DNA of 64,000 nucleotides from Isoetes taiwanensis (lineage: Eukaryota; Streptophyta; Lycopodiopsida; Isoetales; Isoetaceae), in NCBI GenBank assembly GCA_021234155.1, contig JAJEKV010000064.1, forward strand, positions 3,286,001-3,350,000, read 5' to 3'. Shown here in pieces: positions 22,326-35,039 of this stretch. Made by a program: the position numbers and the translations under genes. The notes beneath the pieces were generated by a model. It saw nothing but the letters and a program-made list of their open reading frames with translations. It ran no database searches and was not told the DNA's origin. Within the stretch, counting starts at the first letter, position 1. Each line of letters starts with the position of its first letter.

Positions 22326-23269
22326 TGATTCTGCGAGAGAGTAGTCACCGCGACGGAATCACCAAAACTGGGGTAAAGCTATTTTCACCCCTTATTATTA
22401 GCATCTTAGAATCTGTGGAAGCATGTGCTTATTATAGGACACAAATACATCCAACACAATTTAATGATCGAGCCACATCCCCGACCTCGTTTTGGGGCAC
22501 AACTCCTTCTTTTCTCTTTGGTTATCACGTAATTTGGATGCCATTTCCTGTTTATCCGCGGCTGCTGCAACCAGCGGGCAGACCATCTAAACGAGGAATG
22601 GCATCCTAAATGCCATTTCCCTACAAATAGAAATAGAAGAACTGTTTTTATGATCTCTCACAATTTCTACAATTTTTGGAACAGATTGGCAAAGATCTGG
22701 CTTGCTTTGAACAGATCCAACCTTCGTTGAGCAGATCCAACAGAACCTAACTGCCCTGCAAAAAATTTGCCCTGCACCTAGAAACAGAAGCAGTGAAGAA
22801 GAGCAAGCGAAGAACAGGTGCGGTAGTGACCTAAAGAACCAGTCATGGGAAGGGATTTAGCCAACTCCTAGTGTAGGGGCCTACCACGTGGCAGCATGAT
22901 ATTGGAAGCGTATTTCTATTTTATTTGCCTCGTTGCTTGGTTCATTTTTCTAGTGATTGATTGCCGGATCATAATAACCCCATTCGTACGACTCATCCAG
23001 ACCATCCATTGGCATGTGAATCAACAGCCAAGGTTAGCCTATCTAATTTTAGCGGCTAGAATCATGCAGAATATTCCGTCAGAGATACAGTGGAAGTAAG
23101 CCACAGAATATGCGCAAAATATTCCACGTTTAACGTCACGGCGGTGTTACCGTTAGAAGCCTATTCTTCCCTTCATAGCCTTGCCGCCTTTCTTATTTTG
23201 CTACAACGGAGCTTTTGATCGCTTTTGCTCGACCGGATTTTTCTGTATTGCAGCTTTGCTCGCAGATCC

Positions 23270-24103
23270 ATGGCTACCTTGCAAGCCTCGGACGTCGGAG
23301 ACGAAGGATTGAAGAAAACTGAGGCGGTGCCAACTCCCGCGGTGGAAAAATCTTCCGATGCTGTTACCCGTGAGTTTCATATCATATGTTATTGTTTATT
23401 CTTGATAATTTTTATTGTATCTTCGTGATCTTTGTCTGTCTCTAAGAATCGGAGGTTTCTGGCTGTTTTTATAAAATTCTAAGGATGTTTAGGTTGTTTT
23501 CTTTGATAATTCAGTAGTATATAACCATTTTCTAGCTTAATCTTGCCGCCGATATGTCCTTTGCGGCGCCTGCCTAATTTTAGACTAGCTTTTCATTTAG
23601 ATTTTTGAAAGATTCTGTTCTGAAGCCGCAGGATGAATAGAATTTTGAAGAAACAATATTAAACGATAAAATATTTGAACAAAATCTGCAGCTACGCCAG
23701 CAGCGACACCTGGAGAGCATGAGAAGCCATCTGTTGAGACGAGCGTGCCCGCGACCGAGACTAAGGTAAAAATCAGGCGCATGTTTTTATAATATCTGAT
23801 GCTCATTTTTCGACGTTGAAAATGCCAAAACGGTTTGAATAGGGCACGGAATCCGGCACTGCGGAGAGTACTGTGGCAGTAACTAGCAAGGGAGAGGAAG
23901 AATCTGAAGTAAAGGCACCAGGTCTGTTGGATCGGGCCAAGGAAGAAGCAGAGGCTTTGGCCCAGACTCTGGAGGAAAAACTGGATATTGGATCATCCGA
24001 ACAGCCTGCTTCTGGTGCTGCAGATCAGAAGGAACAGCACCCTGGATTTCTTACTCGGCTTTGGAAGAAGATGAGCTTCCGTTCCGGCCATGGAAAGAGT
24101 TGA
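23270..24103 (+). CDS. Small acidic plant protein, 144 aa, three exons; apparently intact
   Basis: Exons 23270-23369, 23692-23765 and 23843-24103 join with GT-AG introns (GTGAGT...CTGCAG; GTAAAA...AATAG) and keep one frame. The product starts MATLQASDVGDEG, has a Pro/Thr/Glu/Ala-rich disordered middle, a predicted amphipathic helix (LLDRAKEEAEALAQTLEEKL) and a basic, aromatic tail (GFLTRLWKKMSFRSG). No signal peptide or membrane segment is seen. I do not recognise a named family; the composition suggests a small disordered or LEA-like plant protein. ATG at 23270 follows a pyrimidine-rich leader. It is the only complete host gene model in the window. The duplicated segment starts 225 bp past its stop and copy B lacks the gene. 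Confidence 0.75.
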
Positions 24104-24867
24104 AGCAGGTTCTGTGTTCTATGCCACATTTTTGTGCATCAAGACTTGAATTTAGGTTCTTGCTTTGTTGGGTCCAAATATATTAGTGGCACATATTGAT
24201 GTAAATATGGATAGCAATTTTACTGCGGCTGATATAGTGCATCTGATGGCGTCAGTAGAGCCTCCCTTTTTTAATGGCAATAATGAATGCTCGAGCCAAA
24301 GCATTTGGTAGTAAAAGGATATTTTCTATAATGCTGTTGTGGTATGTTTTTTTGGCGTTTCAATATTATGATAGAAAAGCTCCTCCAAGGACGTCTGCAT
24401 ATTCTTAGATGTTAGGAAAGAAGTATCTTTGCCTGTATATCATTTGAGAGCTTTGCTACTTTGCTATTAGAAGCCTTCAGATTCACCTTGGGCTCTTGCA
24501 TGAAGTTCTGGTTTACTCTTATCCCGTGTTTTGTGTTTTGTGGATGGATGTTTCAAAAATACTTAGGGTTTTTTTTTTCAAACTTGTAGAATGTGAGGAA
24601 GTTATGTGCTTTGTCAAGAATCGACCCAAGTAATAAACTTAATAAATAACACGAACACATGCACGAGGCGTCAAAGATGTGCATATCCATTGTTTGTATT
24701 TGAACATAGTTGCAGCAAAAATAGGTAACTGTGCATGTTGAGAATTTAGGATAGTGGAGTGTTGACGCCACATATATGGTGAGCTGCTTATGCTAAAGGT
24801 TTCTGAATCACGCCTGTGCATTATTCAACTATCACTTAATAAAGATGGAGAACATGTGATCTATATA

Positions 24868-26060
24868 GACTATATTTTATTTATTTATTTATGTCTAATG
24901 CTCTCTAAGGGCCAAGAGAGGCCATGGAGCACAATATCAAATCAATTACAAATTCAGCAATAGTGATAGATGAGTATCTACTGCCTGCAGATATAGTTCT
25001 AATTCTATAGGAGCCATACCTAACAATGAATAGTAATCTGTATTATGTATATCAAACTTCTCTCTAATGTGTGTATACCTTGGGCATTGTATGAACGTAT
25101 GATGCTCGTCTTCTACGTTGCCATCTACGTTGCCAGAGTCACAAATTTTGCACAGCCTTGCTTCCCTAGGTGTTTTTGCCCATCTGCCAACCTCTATTTC
25201 CAGCCGATGCGAGCTGGTACGGTATTTGGCTATGACCTGTTTAAAGAACTTAGGGATATCCGAATTCAAATAGTTCTGGCTTTTATACTCTTCCATGTGA
25301 TTGATATTTGCCTTGTACTGCATCATCCGGCTCCCTGGATCTGCCCATAAATGGTCAACTGCACATTTCTCGAGCAATATCCTTGCATCTGATTTGTTGG
25401 CTGGCCAGTTGGCATCTGTTATGTCCCATTTTCTCGCCCATGCATGAAGATTTTTCAGCCACCCTTGATCTGAACTTACCATAGCCTCGTAGGACGGGCG
25501 ATCGGAACATTGCTCCTTCAGCCTGTTAAGAAAATTGATAGATTGGAAAAGAGCTTCTGGGAACATACCAGACTCTGCAAGTATAATGGCATATGGGATT
25601 TGAGCTCTGACTCCAAGCTCCTCACGCAGGAACGTCTTTTGTACTGCTTCAATCTGATTCCATAGTCTGGCAGGAATTTCTGGCCCCCAAATGGGTGCCC
25701 CGTAGAGCAATACCGTTTGCACCAATGTTTTGAACAAAACTTTCTTAAGTCCCCAATTTGTCAGTGAGGCTGTGCTGCATTTTGTAAGCATGCTGTACAA
25801 TGCTGTCTTCCCTCCTGTGACTCGGCGTTTAATGCATTCCTTCCAGCTGTAATTAGAGGATATATCTACTCCCAGGTATTTGTAGCAGTCAACTGTCTCC
25901 AGTATATGTCCTTGATATGTAAAATTCGGCCTTTCCCTGGTACCAAAGACCATGATCTTTGTTTTTGCTACATTTACCATCATTTTCTTTTCATTACAAA
26001 AGTTTTCTAGGCTGTACAAGTCATCTTGCAAGATCTGCTTTTTGCTGGCTACTAGTACCA
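24868..26060 (-). mobile_element. 5'-truncated LINE (family 2), 1.2 kb, absent from copy B
   Basis: The minus-strand frame 26097-24946 encodes the end of an ORF2: LENFCNEKKMMVNVAKTKIM, FGTRERPNFTYQGH, CYKYLGVDISSNYSWKECI, then a C-terminal CKICDSG...HTFIQC motif. The 3' tail is (TAAA)n, seen as ATTTATTTATTTATG at 24874-24893. Copy B reads straight through at about 45520 (GACTATACGAAAC), giving the pre-insertion site; a few bases (CGAAAC) were lost at the 5' junction. Most of the RT is missing. It belongs with the next fragment and differs from LINE 1 and 2. Confidence 0.85.
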
Positions 26061-26227
26061 GCAAAAAGATGGAGAATATATGACCTATTTTAGACAATAC
26101 GAAACACAGATGGAGAATATATGACCTATTTTAGACAATACGAAACACAGATATATGGTATGTACAATATTATTTGTTTTATAGGTCTCACATAATAGAG
26201 TGCATTGAATAGAAACTATGCCTACAA

Positions 26228-27615
26228 AAATTTTAATTTAATTTAATTTATGTCTATTGCTCTCTTGGGCCTTGAGAGGCCATGGAGCCAAAAAACAGAG
26301 CTATTTACATCTTTAATGACAATAAGAAGGATCGGTGTGTCTACCGCCTTCAGATATGATCCCAATACTATGGGTGGCACTGTTAACAATGAGTAAAAAT
26401 CATGTGCTTGTATACCATAGCTCTCTCTAATATGTGCATAAGCCGAACATTGCAAGAGTGCATGACACTCATCTTCTACACTACCTGATGAACATATTTT
26501 ACAGATTCTTTCTTCAGCAGGGATCCTGAACCATCTCCCAGTTTCAATCTCCAATCAGGTGTGAACTCGCGTTGCATGCTTAGGGCAATAATCGCTTATG
26601 TGATCCGGAGATATCCAATTTAGATATCCCACGACTTACGTGATTACAGGAGATGATTGATATTCATCTTATCTTGCATCATCGGACGCACGGATTCAAC
26701 CATAAGCGTTCAAGTGCGGCTTTTCCAAAAGGGCTCTTGCATCCGTTTTATCACTTTCGACCAATTCGGATCCGGCGGACCCCATTCATTAAGCCCAACC
26801 CGTAAATCTTTCATCCACCCGATTGTTACGAGAGCTATGCATAGCTTGGAAAGAAAGGCGTTCGATGTTTGTTCTTTAAGTCTATTCACGAAATTCACGA
26901 AAGTGAAAAAGCTTCAAGCTCAAGTGGGAGCATCCCGCTTACGCTAGCATGATGGCATAGGAGTCGAGCTTTTATCCCAAGTTCTTCCCTTAAAAATATT
27001 TTCGGGACGGATTCTATGTGACACCATAGCACGGAGGATGTACGGACCCCAAATGGGCACGCCATACAAACAAGACTGTTTGAACCAAAAATTTAAACAA
27101 TGCTTTTTTAGGCCCCATTAGGTCCAACGCAGCCTTATTGCATCTTGCAAGCATCTTTGTCTGATCTTTGCTTTTCCTCCCGCAACCCTTCTCTTCACAC
27201 AGTCCTTCCAATTATATTTTGCCGAGAAATCAATGCCAAGGTACTTGTAGCACTCTACTGTCTCTAATTCCTGTTCTTGATAAGTGAATTTCGGTCTATC
27301 CCTCGTTCCAAACACCATGATCTTGGATTTTGAAATGTTTACCTTCATTTGTTTTGCTGCACAAAATGATTCTAGGCTGTCCAAATGTTCCTGTAACACA
27401 GTCTTCTTACTTGCTGTCAGCACCACATTGTCAGCATACAACAGAAGTTGGATGATGTATGCACCTAGTTTTGTACCTGCAACTGACCGTGCCTTCAACC
27501 AATCCTCTAGTTCATCAATGAAGATCCCAAACAGGGTTGGAGACAATGGGCAGCCCTGTCGAACGCCAATTGTACTCTTCACTTCCATGTGCATTTCATG
27601 TGAGAGTTTGATTAT
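26228..27615 (-). mobile_element. 5'-truncated LINE (family 2), 1.4 kb, absent from copy B
   Basis: The minus-strand RT part at 27642-27118 keeps motif B (GVRQGCPLSPTLFGIFIDEL), motif C as YADN in place of YADD, and KIMVFGTRDRPKFTYQ. The C-terminal part at 26554-26243 has CKICSSGSVEDECHALLQC. The stretch 26580-27110 is badly scrambled relative to its sister and nearly lacks CAG and CTG. The tail is (TTAAA)n, seen at 26230-26250. Copy B joins CCTACAAAAATT to GTGTTTGTATATG at about 45657, the empty site. Confidence 0.85.
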
Positions 27616-28079
27616 GTTTGTATATGGCGTTCTTCTTACCAAATGGGCATATTATAAATGACAATAAGTAACTACAAGAAATTTGGGGAATTGCTTTTTT
27701 TCTTGTTTCTACTCTTATCTAGCAGCAATGCTGATGCTCTATTCTGCCTTTTTCCATTGGTTTCTACCATCTGGGTTACATAGAAATTTTCAAATAATTT
27801 TTGTTTCAACGAAATAGCCCAATTTTTGCAGAGCAATATGTATTGAAGAAAAATAGATCAAGCGAAAAGGAGGACATGGGCATTGCCTTGTTCTTCAGAT
27901 TCATAGCAAGATTTGAAGGGTTTGTGGGCTGACCAGAATCTGCCATAGTCAGAGACAACCTTTGGAATTGCCTTCTTTCCCGCCGTTGCCAGGCGTCAAG
28001 GTTGGAATGTCAAATCTTCAGGTAGAATGAAAGGAAAGAACTACAGACCGAAGATAGCATCCTTGTGATATGGAAGATC

Positions 28080-28390
28080 GCAATTCCAGCCCCCATTCCA
28101 AAACCGTCAAGGTAAGTGGATCGGCATTCCGTCATTTTCTTGATTCATTCTTCTCAAGAATGACAAATGGGTTCAGCAAACCTGTAGAATCTGGTTAGAA
28201 GCTTACCTTGACGTCGTAGAACGGAATGGGGTCAACCATTCTTGCTTCCCCCTGACCTGCAGAATCCGGGAGCGCCGTGTAGGCTTCCCCACATCTGCGA
28301 GAATCGGTCGCGCTTACACCGCGGCTCGGTTCTGCGAGGTCGTGGGAAGCAAGATAACTTCCCCATTACATTCTACATCACGTAAGCGTT
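28080..28390. repeat. Inverted-repeat and minisatellite region, short allele (copy A)
   Basis: GTCAAGGTAAG near 28108 pairs with CTTACCTTGACG near 28203, and CTTCCCC...GCGAGAATC units lie between 28245 and 28340. Copy B has the same region expanded (46280-46495). No gene is visible from 27.66 to 29.0 kb in copy A. Confidence 0.6.
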
Positions 28391-29176
28391 GGGTTTGTGC
28401 AGATCAATCTGGGCAAAAAGTTCTCTGATTCTCCCTGATTCCCTGATACGATCCAAGCTCCTAGCTCTTAAATTCGATCTCCAGCTCCTAAATTCGGTCG
28501 TAGCTCCCAGCTTCCATCTTTGCCATAGGGATCTTTGGCCAAGCAAAGTGCAAAGTGCGAGCCTTAGCAATATGTTCGAACCTTAGCAATGGGCAGCATG
28601 TACTGTACATAACCAAGCTCAACAAAAAAATTGGAGCATCTAGAGGCGACCTCCAACACCTAAGTTCGGAGGCGACCTGTTGCCGGCACTTGTGGCACAG
28701 CAGGCCGGAGCGATGGGTATAAGAACACAGTTGGAATTTTCTCTTCCTATTAGCTTGCGTTAGAGTTTGTGCCAGAGTACTGACTCCTGACACGGCTATG
28801 GCGCTGGAAGAAAAGCCATCGCCAATCTTGTCCTGTCTGTTGCTCCGCTAACAATAGGGTAGAGATATTGATTTTGAAAAAAAAAGCTATTTTTTCCCCA
28901 CCTAAACACAGAATATGCCAAAAAGTAGACGTGTCATTACCTAGACAAAAAAGCATCTTGCCAATAGCAATTATATGAGTTAGATAACCACCTTCTGCCT
29001 TTATCAACTCTTTTAATTTGGGATTTCCCGGTATGACAAAAAATGTTTTTGGATTTTTTTTAAGCAAATTTTTCTAAGGTTTGGGGGTTTTCGGTAGCCG
29101 GGAAATATTTTTGGATCTCCAAAAATGGGGATTCATTTTTCAGCAGGACTAGGAACTTTGCTAGGTTTCAATTTTT

Positions 29177-29420
29177 TCATCTTTCTGCTGCGTCTGCGGG
29201 AATGCATGCCACAATTTCTGGCAGATGGGTATGCAAATGGATGTGCATATGGAATCGACGGATCCGTCTTCCGATTTTGACCAGCTCCGGACATTCCGAA
29301 GGTGTGATTGGAAAGAAATATTTGGATCTCCTGCCATCGAGTCTTAGTTTAATGCAAAGCCCAAGGGTTTTAACCATTTGCAGAGGCAGGCCCGTAATAC
29401 AGCTGCAGAATGTAGGTACA
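29177..29420 (+). pseudogene. Exon-like piece in the Helitron, unrecognised
   Basis: An open stretch at 29202-29441 (SGHSEGVIGKKYLDLLPSSL, SPRVLTICRGRPVIQLQN) is followed by GTAGGTACAACC, a possible donor. The composition is protein-like but I cannot name a family. Similar short exon-like stretches occur at 29860-29960 and 30090-30215. They may be captured host exons. Confidence 0.25.
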
Positions 29421-32269
29421 ACCTATTTTCCCCTTCTTTAAATTTATGTTCAAATTTGCATCCAGTTTGTGGGATTTGTTTGATTATATTTTGTTCAGTC
29501 TTCTGCGATGTATGCTGGTAATTTTTGTTGAAGGCATATAGCTATGGCCTTGCTGATTACATCAATCTGGAGTATATGCTTGAATTTATGGAGCAGAGAG
29601 CATGTTGAAATATAACAATGATAAGGTTTCTAATCTGTTTATCCCAAGGGTTTTAATCATTTGCCGAGGCTTCTATAGACAACTTTCTTAGTTATAATAG
29701 CTTATGAGAGTCTGATATTTTATTTTGTACAGTCGTCGGCAGAATTCTGGTATACTGGTACCTCTAAAGTGGGACTCAAGGAAGGGAGGCGAGAATGTCT
29801 GGTTACTGCTAGGGCCTAGGTGACCGGAGCTAATTAATTATGACAAAAGATGCAGTAGCAAATTAGTTGCCATTGATATATTACATCTATGGTGGAGTTC
29901 TCTGAGGCAAAAATGTGTTGGATATTTCTTCACTAAGAAGATTGGTTCATATGGTAAGTTTTTATTAAAAATTGCCAAGTTCCTTTTGGTATGATTATGG
30001 TCATAGAAGTTCTTATTTGGTCTGTTGCTATATTTCCGTTCCTCATTGTGGACACAGTTCATTTAGAGGTCTCAGGTCTTTGCTTTTTTATTTGCAGAGG
30101 CAAAAGAGTAGTGTATATTCTCAAATCTTCTGGGACATTGAATATGCAGCACCTATATGTGTACAACTGAGCGAAATGATGTGGAACCAGCAGAGGGTTG
30201 CCAGAACATTCAACTGAGGCAAAACCCTTAGGATCTTGATATTGCTACATGTAGATCAGTGTTGTTAGTATGTCTCTGGGAAATGCTTTTTTGCTGCAAC
30301 AAATATTCAATGCCATTTTATGCTTTCGATGTACCATATGTATTCTTGCAATTAGATAGTTAGTTTGGCAGCTATTTATTTGCACGTATATGTATTATTT
30401 GAAATCAAGAGTTAAGGGCAATGTTTTCTGCCATGTAACCAGTTATGAAAAATTATTGTTTTTTGCAGAATGAAATAAGCTGAACTTAAGGCTATTATGT
30501 GAAGAATTTCTGCAATCGACATGGTTTCTCTACCCTTTGCAACTCAGGATGATCAGCCTCGATGTAGCTAAAAGGTAATCTACGAAACATTTACTTTCAT
30601 AGTACAATGTGGTTATTTTCTGAGGTTCATACTTATTTACACATAACCATAGAGCCTTCACTGCATCTGCCTTTTGGATTCACCTACTTTGTCTTGAGAA
30701 TCTCATTTGTGCTGGACCATTCTGCCAAATTGATGTTCGAATTCCCTATTAATAGTAATCATGTGAAGCGAGCAAACCATGGAGTGCAGGAAGAGATAAA
30801 TGAGCTTAACTAAACTGTACTATTATGAGCAACGCAAATATTGTCAGTTAATGCCACTGGTTTTTAAGATGCAAGGTGAATTTTTTTTTGAGATTCAGTG
30901 TAAAGTTCAATTGCTTTCTCAGCCTTTTCAACTTTTACTTGGGACTTATTATTCTGCAATAGGTTAGAAGCAAGAATAGTCTACAAGCAGGAAGGCAATT
31001 GGCCTAGAAGCAGGAATATAGAATTAAAAGTTGAATATAGTGTTCGTAGCATGTATGTCCTCTTCGTTCCTTCATTTCTTATATATCTGAATTAGGCTGA
31101 GCAACATACTAAGTATGAGAACTTGAAGATGCTTTCAGTTTTATCTTTTCTCTTTAGTGTTTCTTGGTGCATGTGCTCCTTGATTGATCTCCGTCCATTC
31201 TCATCTGTTCTCTAATTTTTTTCGTCACTATACAGGTTCATATGACTTTCAGCTATACCTTTGATGATGGTACATGTACGACATCACAGGCAGGTTATAT
31301 ACATTACAGTTTTTGCATTTGTGAATTCTGTTCATGAGTTGTGCTACCATTAGTCAATTGTATTGCAGAAAACTTATTACACGCTGCTTGCATGCAAGAA
31401 GCCTGGGGTGAAGCACCAATTCTGATGCTGTCAAGCTTTTCTGATATCAATTATCCTTTGTAACTGATTCTTTGTTCGATCCTCTTTGATAGGTTCCTTT
31501 GTCCATTCTATTTTCTAGGCTGCCCTGTCTGATAATGCTCATTGCATCTTGATGCTTGCTGCATGCCAGGCTACATCAGTTGAGGAAGGGGTATGCCATA
31601 TATACCACTTAAATTTTTCTTTTCTGGGGGTGGAAAATCTATTTTGTAAAGTTTCTTATGAGGTCGAGGCTTCTAATATGTGGAAAACCTTTTTGTTATT
31701 TTCCTTATGAGGTTGAGGCTTCTAACACAGTTCGATAACGATTGCCCTAGCTGACGGTCTAATTAAACCATGTCTGGTTTCACTTTGGTACCATTATTTT
31801 GGCAGTGTCGACAATTTTTTATGGCCACATAACATTCAGAAATGATAGATGGAGATGATTTACTTGCAAGTGCCTTCTTTGGAATTGCATTATGTTTGAA
31901 GGTGAGAAGACCACCTGCTTACAGTCTACAGCCATATGCTCGCTTGACACATGCTCAACATGGTACGCATTCCTTACTTTGTAGAATTTGCCACCTGCAA
32001 ATCTACCAATGCAGATGATCACCTACTACAAATTGAGGACCAAAACACTACTCTTATGCAGATGATGATTTGCTACTACCAGTCCGACACTAAAGACATT
32101 TATAAAAAAACATTGCATAGCTGAAGAGCAAGGTTCTCCACACTGTCCCCATGTTTAGTTACTATATCTAAGTAAGTCGTATTGAAGGCAACAGGATTCT
32201 GTATAATTTATAGCATATGAACAACTTAATTAAAGCAAGTTGTGTTGAAAGCAGCATGATTCTATCTTA

Positions 32270-32895
32270 GGTTTTATAGCATACCGACTTCTCCATTTTT
32301 CTTGGGGTGCAATGGTTACAGGATATTCACAACTTGGTACTGCTGCATTGACTGTGGAATGTTTGGATGAAATGCAAGCCTCAGGTGTTAAAGCTGATGA
32401 TTTGGCATTTACTGGTATTCTTGCAGCTTTCAATCACGCAAGCTTGCTAGAAGAGGCACTTATTTATTTCAAAATTATGGAAGAATCATATGGCACAAAA
32501 CCTGACGTGTATCATATTGCTTGCATGGTGGATCTTCTAGGCCACAAAGGATGCTTTAGTGAAGCCGAATGCTTACTTATGTCAACCCCAAATTCTGACA
32601 TTTTTCAATGGAGGACACTTCTTACCGCTTGCAATGCTCATCATAATGTGGATTTAGGAATTCCACGTTTTCATGTGATTGTTGGCTTAGATCCTTTATG
32701 TGTTCCAGCATATGTGCTTATCTCAAATATTTATGCCAGTGCCAGTGCCAGTGCCGGTGGTGGGAAGCACATGTGAATAAGACAGCATGTACCGCAAAGA
32801 AGTTTGATAGGAATATGGCAGTGAGATCTACCAAATTCATTACAACAATGAAAAAATCCAACCTCAATGGATTGATTTACACCCATGTTTCCCAC
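32270..32895 (+). pseudogene. PPR protein fragment (PLS/E-type) carried by the Helitron
   Basis: PPR proteins bind organellar RNA through 35-aa helical repeats. From about 32290 the frame reads FSWGAMVTGYSQ, then GVKADDLAFTGILAAFNHA, MEESYGTKPDVYHIACMVDL and SDIFQWRTLLTACNAHHNVD, followed by PAYVLISNIYASA. These are the last PPR repeats and the E motif of a PLS-class protein. The frame then breaks inside a short (AGTGCC)n run at about 32735-32757; the other frame continues RWWEAHVNKTACTAKKFDRN. No start, no upstream repeats and no DYW end are present, so this is a captured 3' fragment. Confidence 0.85.
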
Positions 32896-32999
32896 TAGGG
32901 AATATAATGCAGATGATAGATAGGTCCTGTTGCAGAAAAGCAATTCAGGAATCATGATCATCTACTTTAGTTTTTCTCAAAAAAAAAAAAACCTCCATT

Positions 33000-33949
33000 T
33001 TTCTACATGTACTAACCATGGAGGCAAATGATTTATTTGGGCAAGACAATGTCAACAAAATAAAGACATAAATTGAAGCTTTCAATCAACTTGAAACTCA
33101 AATACAATGTAAACCCAAAATTTCCTAGACCATAGAGTCATGTATTTTCTCATGGAATTTGATTTCTAGCAGTGTTCATAAGCTGAGGAAATTAATGGTT
33201 TATTAACTGTCAGCATATAAGGCGCATAACAATACAACAATAAGGATTGCATGAGTGAACAATTCAAGGTTGATAGAAAAACGAATTGAAAAATACAATA
33301 CCCATAGAATTGGGAAGTCTCATATATCATTTAACACTACTCTATAGCACTAGCTAACTATAGTGGATAATGGTTTCACTATGTATCTCAAATACACATT
33401 TTCTCAAGAGCATTATGAACTGTCGTCCATTTTTAAACAACCACCTCACTCTCTATCTTTTCCCAATCTAACAAATAATTTGCTATTACTACCTTGCTAA
33501 GACATGCTAAACCACAATATCCAATGAAATACCATGTGTTTCTCTAAACGTCACTATGCAAGCCTTCTTATTATACTATGTAACTTATGCACCACCGAAA
33601 TTGACATAGGTTCATTCAAAATGCATTATATACGCATGTGCTTAACCAAATTTCAACAAGCATTGTATGTGCGTATGCCAAAACAAAATCTCATCATGCT
33701 AAATGACACTACCTCTCTCCAAGGCTATACATAACAACTATAACTATTATTGCGTTAACATAGGGAGGTGCACCATAAATTTGTGTATGGTTCCTCGATA
33801 TGTAAAAGCATTCCTTATGTAAAAGCATTCCCGAGTGAAACTGGTTGTTAAAATGGGGATATCCTCCCCCGCATGATTTTTTTTTATTTTTTATTATTCT
33901 TTTATCCCCCCTCCCCCTCTTTTTCCTGCAGATCAATTTCAATATGATT
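33000..33949. other. Helitron interior without recognisable genes
   Basis: AT-rich DNA with short frames only. The interval 30.9-32.2 kb, also in the element, likewise shows nothing I can name. Confidence 0.4.
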
Positions 33950-33983
33950 ATTAAAGTTCGGCAATGCCGGGCAATACTTAAAG
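33950..33983 (+). other. Second Helitron-like 3' terminus, degenerate
   Basis: Reads AAAGttCGGCAAtgCCGGGCA followed by a short AT-rich tail. This aligns with the true 3' end at 34624-34650 (AAAGccCGGCAAccCCGGGCA). The CTRR tetranucleotide is not conserved. It could be the old end of a nested or read-through Helitron. Confidence 0.5.
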
Positions 33984-35039
33984 AGGAATGAGCATGAAAC
34001 ACAGAATGAATACTTCAATGGCATATCAGTTATGGTTGTGCATTCCTCCTTCAATTCCATTAAAACAAATGGAGTTTTGATAGACTGATGCTCATATAGT
34101 CCAAAAATTGCACCTTGACACAAAGCTAAATCTTCGGTTATTTTTGTAAGCTAGGTTGACTGTTATGCCACAAGAAGCCAAGTAGCTTATTTATCATTCT
34201 TTGAGCCCTTTGTTCAATGTAGTTGCATGAACAACCAAATAGGTGATTGAAAGCAAATAGGTGATTGAAAATTTTGCTTACTATTGTTGTTGTTGCACAG
34301 TATTGAAAATCCTTGCTATAGGTTAATATTTCCAACTCACAATGAATAGAAAATCGCTCTTTATGTTATAATGATACATTTGTGTATGTAAGCCTCAATC
34401 AAGGGATGGAGTATGCTAGAGGTGGCTTCTTCATATTTCTATCTATTTTATATCTTCTTTGCCATTTGTATTACATAGCAAATCAACACAAAACATGCAA
34501 TAATGCTTCTCACATCCACGATCACATTCACACTTCCTTGCTCTTTAGCATTATGTCAAATACAAAAAATGCCACATTCTCTATTCTAGCCAACAATCAA
34601 ACAACCATCCTTCCAATTATGCTAAAGCCCGGCAACCCCGGGCACCATAACTAGTATAGTCTTAATTAGAAATACAAGAAATTTATCGCGGCGGCCGCCA
34701 CCGCGAACATTTCTTTTCTCAACACCGGTATGTCTGTGTGTGAAAAAACAAAAGCTGCAGTGGCCATCAAAATATTTTTTATTTTTAACCAATTAACTTA
34801 TTAAAATACATGATTCTACAAATAAAGAAGCAATAGTACAAAACCTATGTGTTCTTCCTTTTCCAATCATTTAGATCGTTGTACATAAAGGATTATGATT
34901 CTGATAATTTTGTTCATCCATCCAAGTTTTTCTTTAAGGATGCTTTAGCGAGTAAGGCGTTGTGTTAGAAAAAGAGAAGAAAGAGTTTTGTGCCACTTGG
35001 TGCTACTTTGTGAATGCATGAAATTACACCAGTGATGCA

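Larger units (their letters stand above)
29004..34654 (+). mobile_element. Helitron, 5651 bp, non-autonomous, with defined ends and empty site
   Basis: The segment begins TC and ends CTAG, with a hairpin (GCCCGG-caacc-CCGGGC, 34627-34643) 7 nt before CTAG. It is inserted between A (29003) and T (34655) with no target duplication. Copy B of the duplication reads CTGCCTTTA|TATAGTC at about 47115-47130, the uninterrupted A|T site. These are the defining features of Helitron rolling-circle insertion. I see no Rep or helicase coding sequence, so it is non-autonomous. The interior has exon-like pieces, including a PPR fragment, as expected for a gene-capturing Helitron. Confidence 0.88.
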
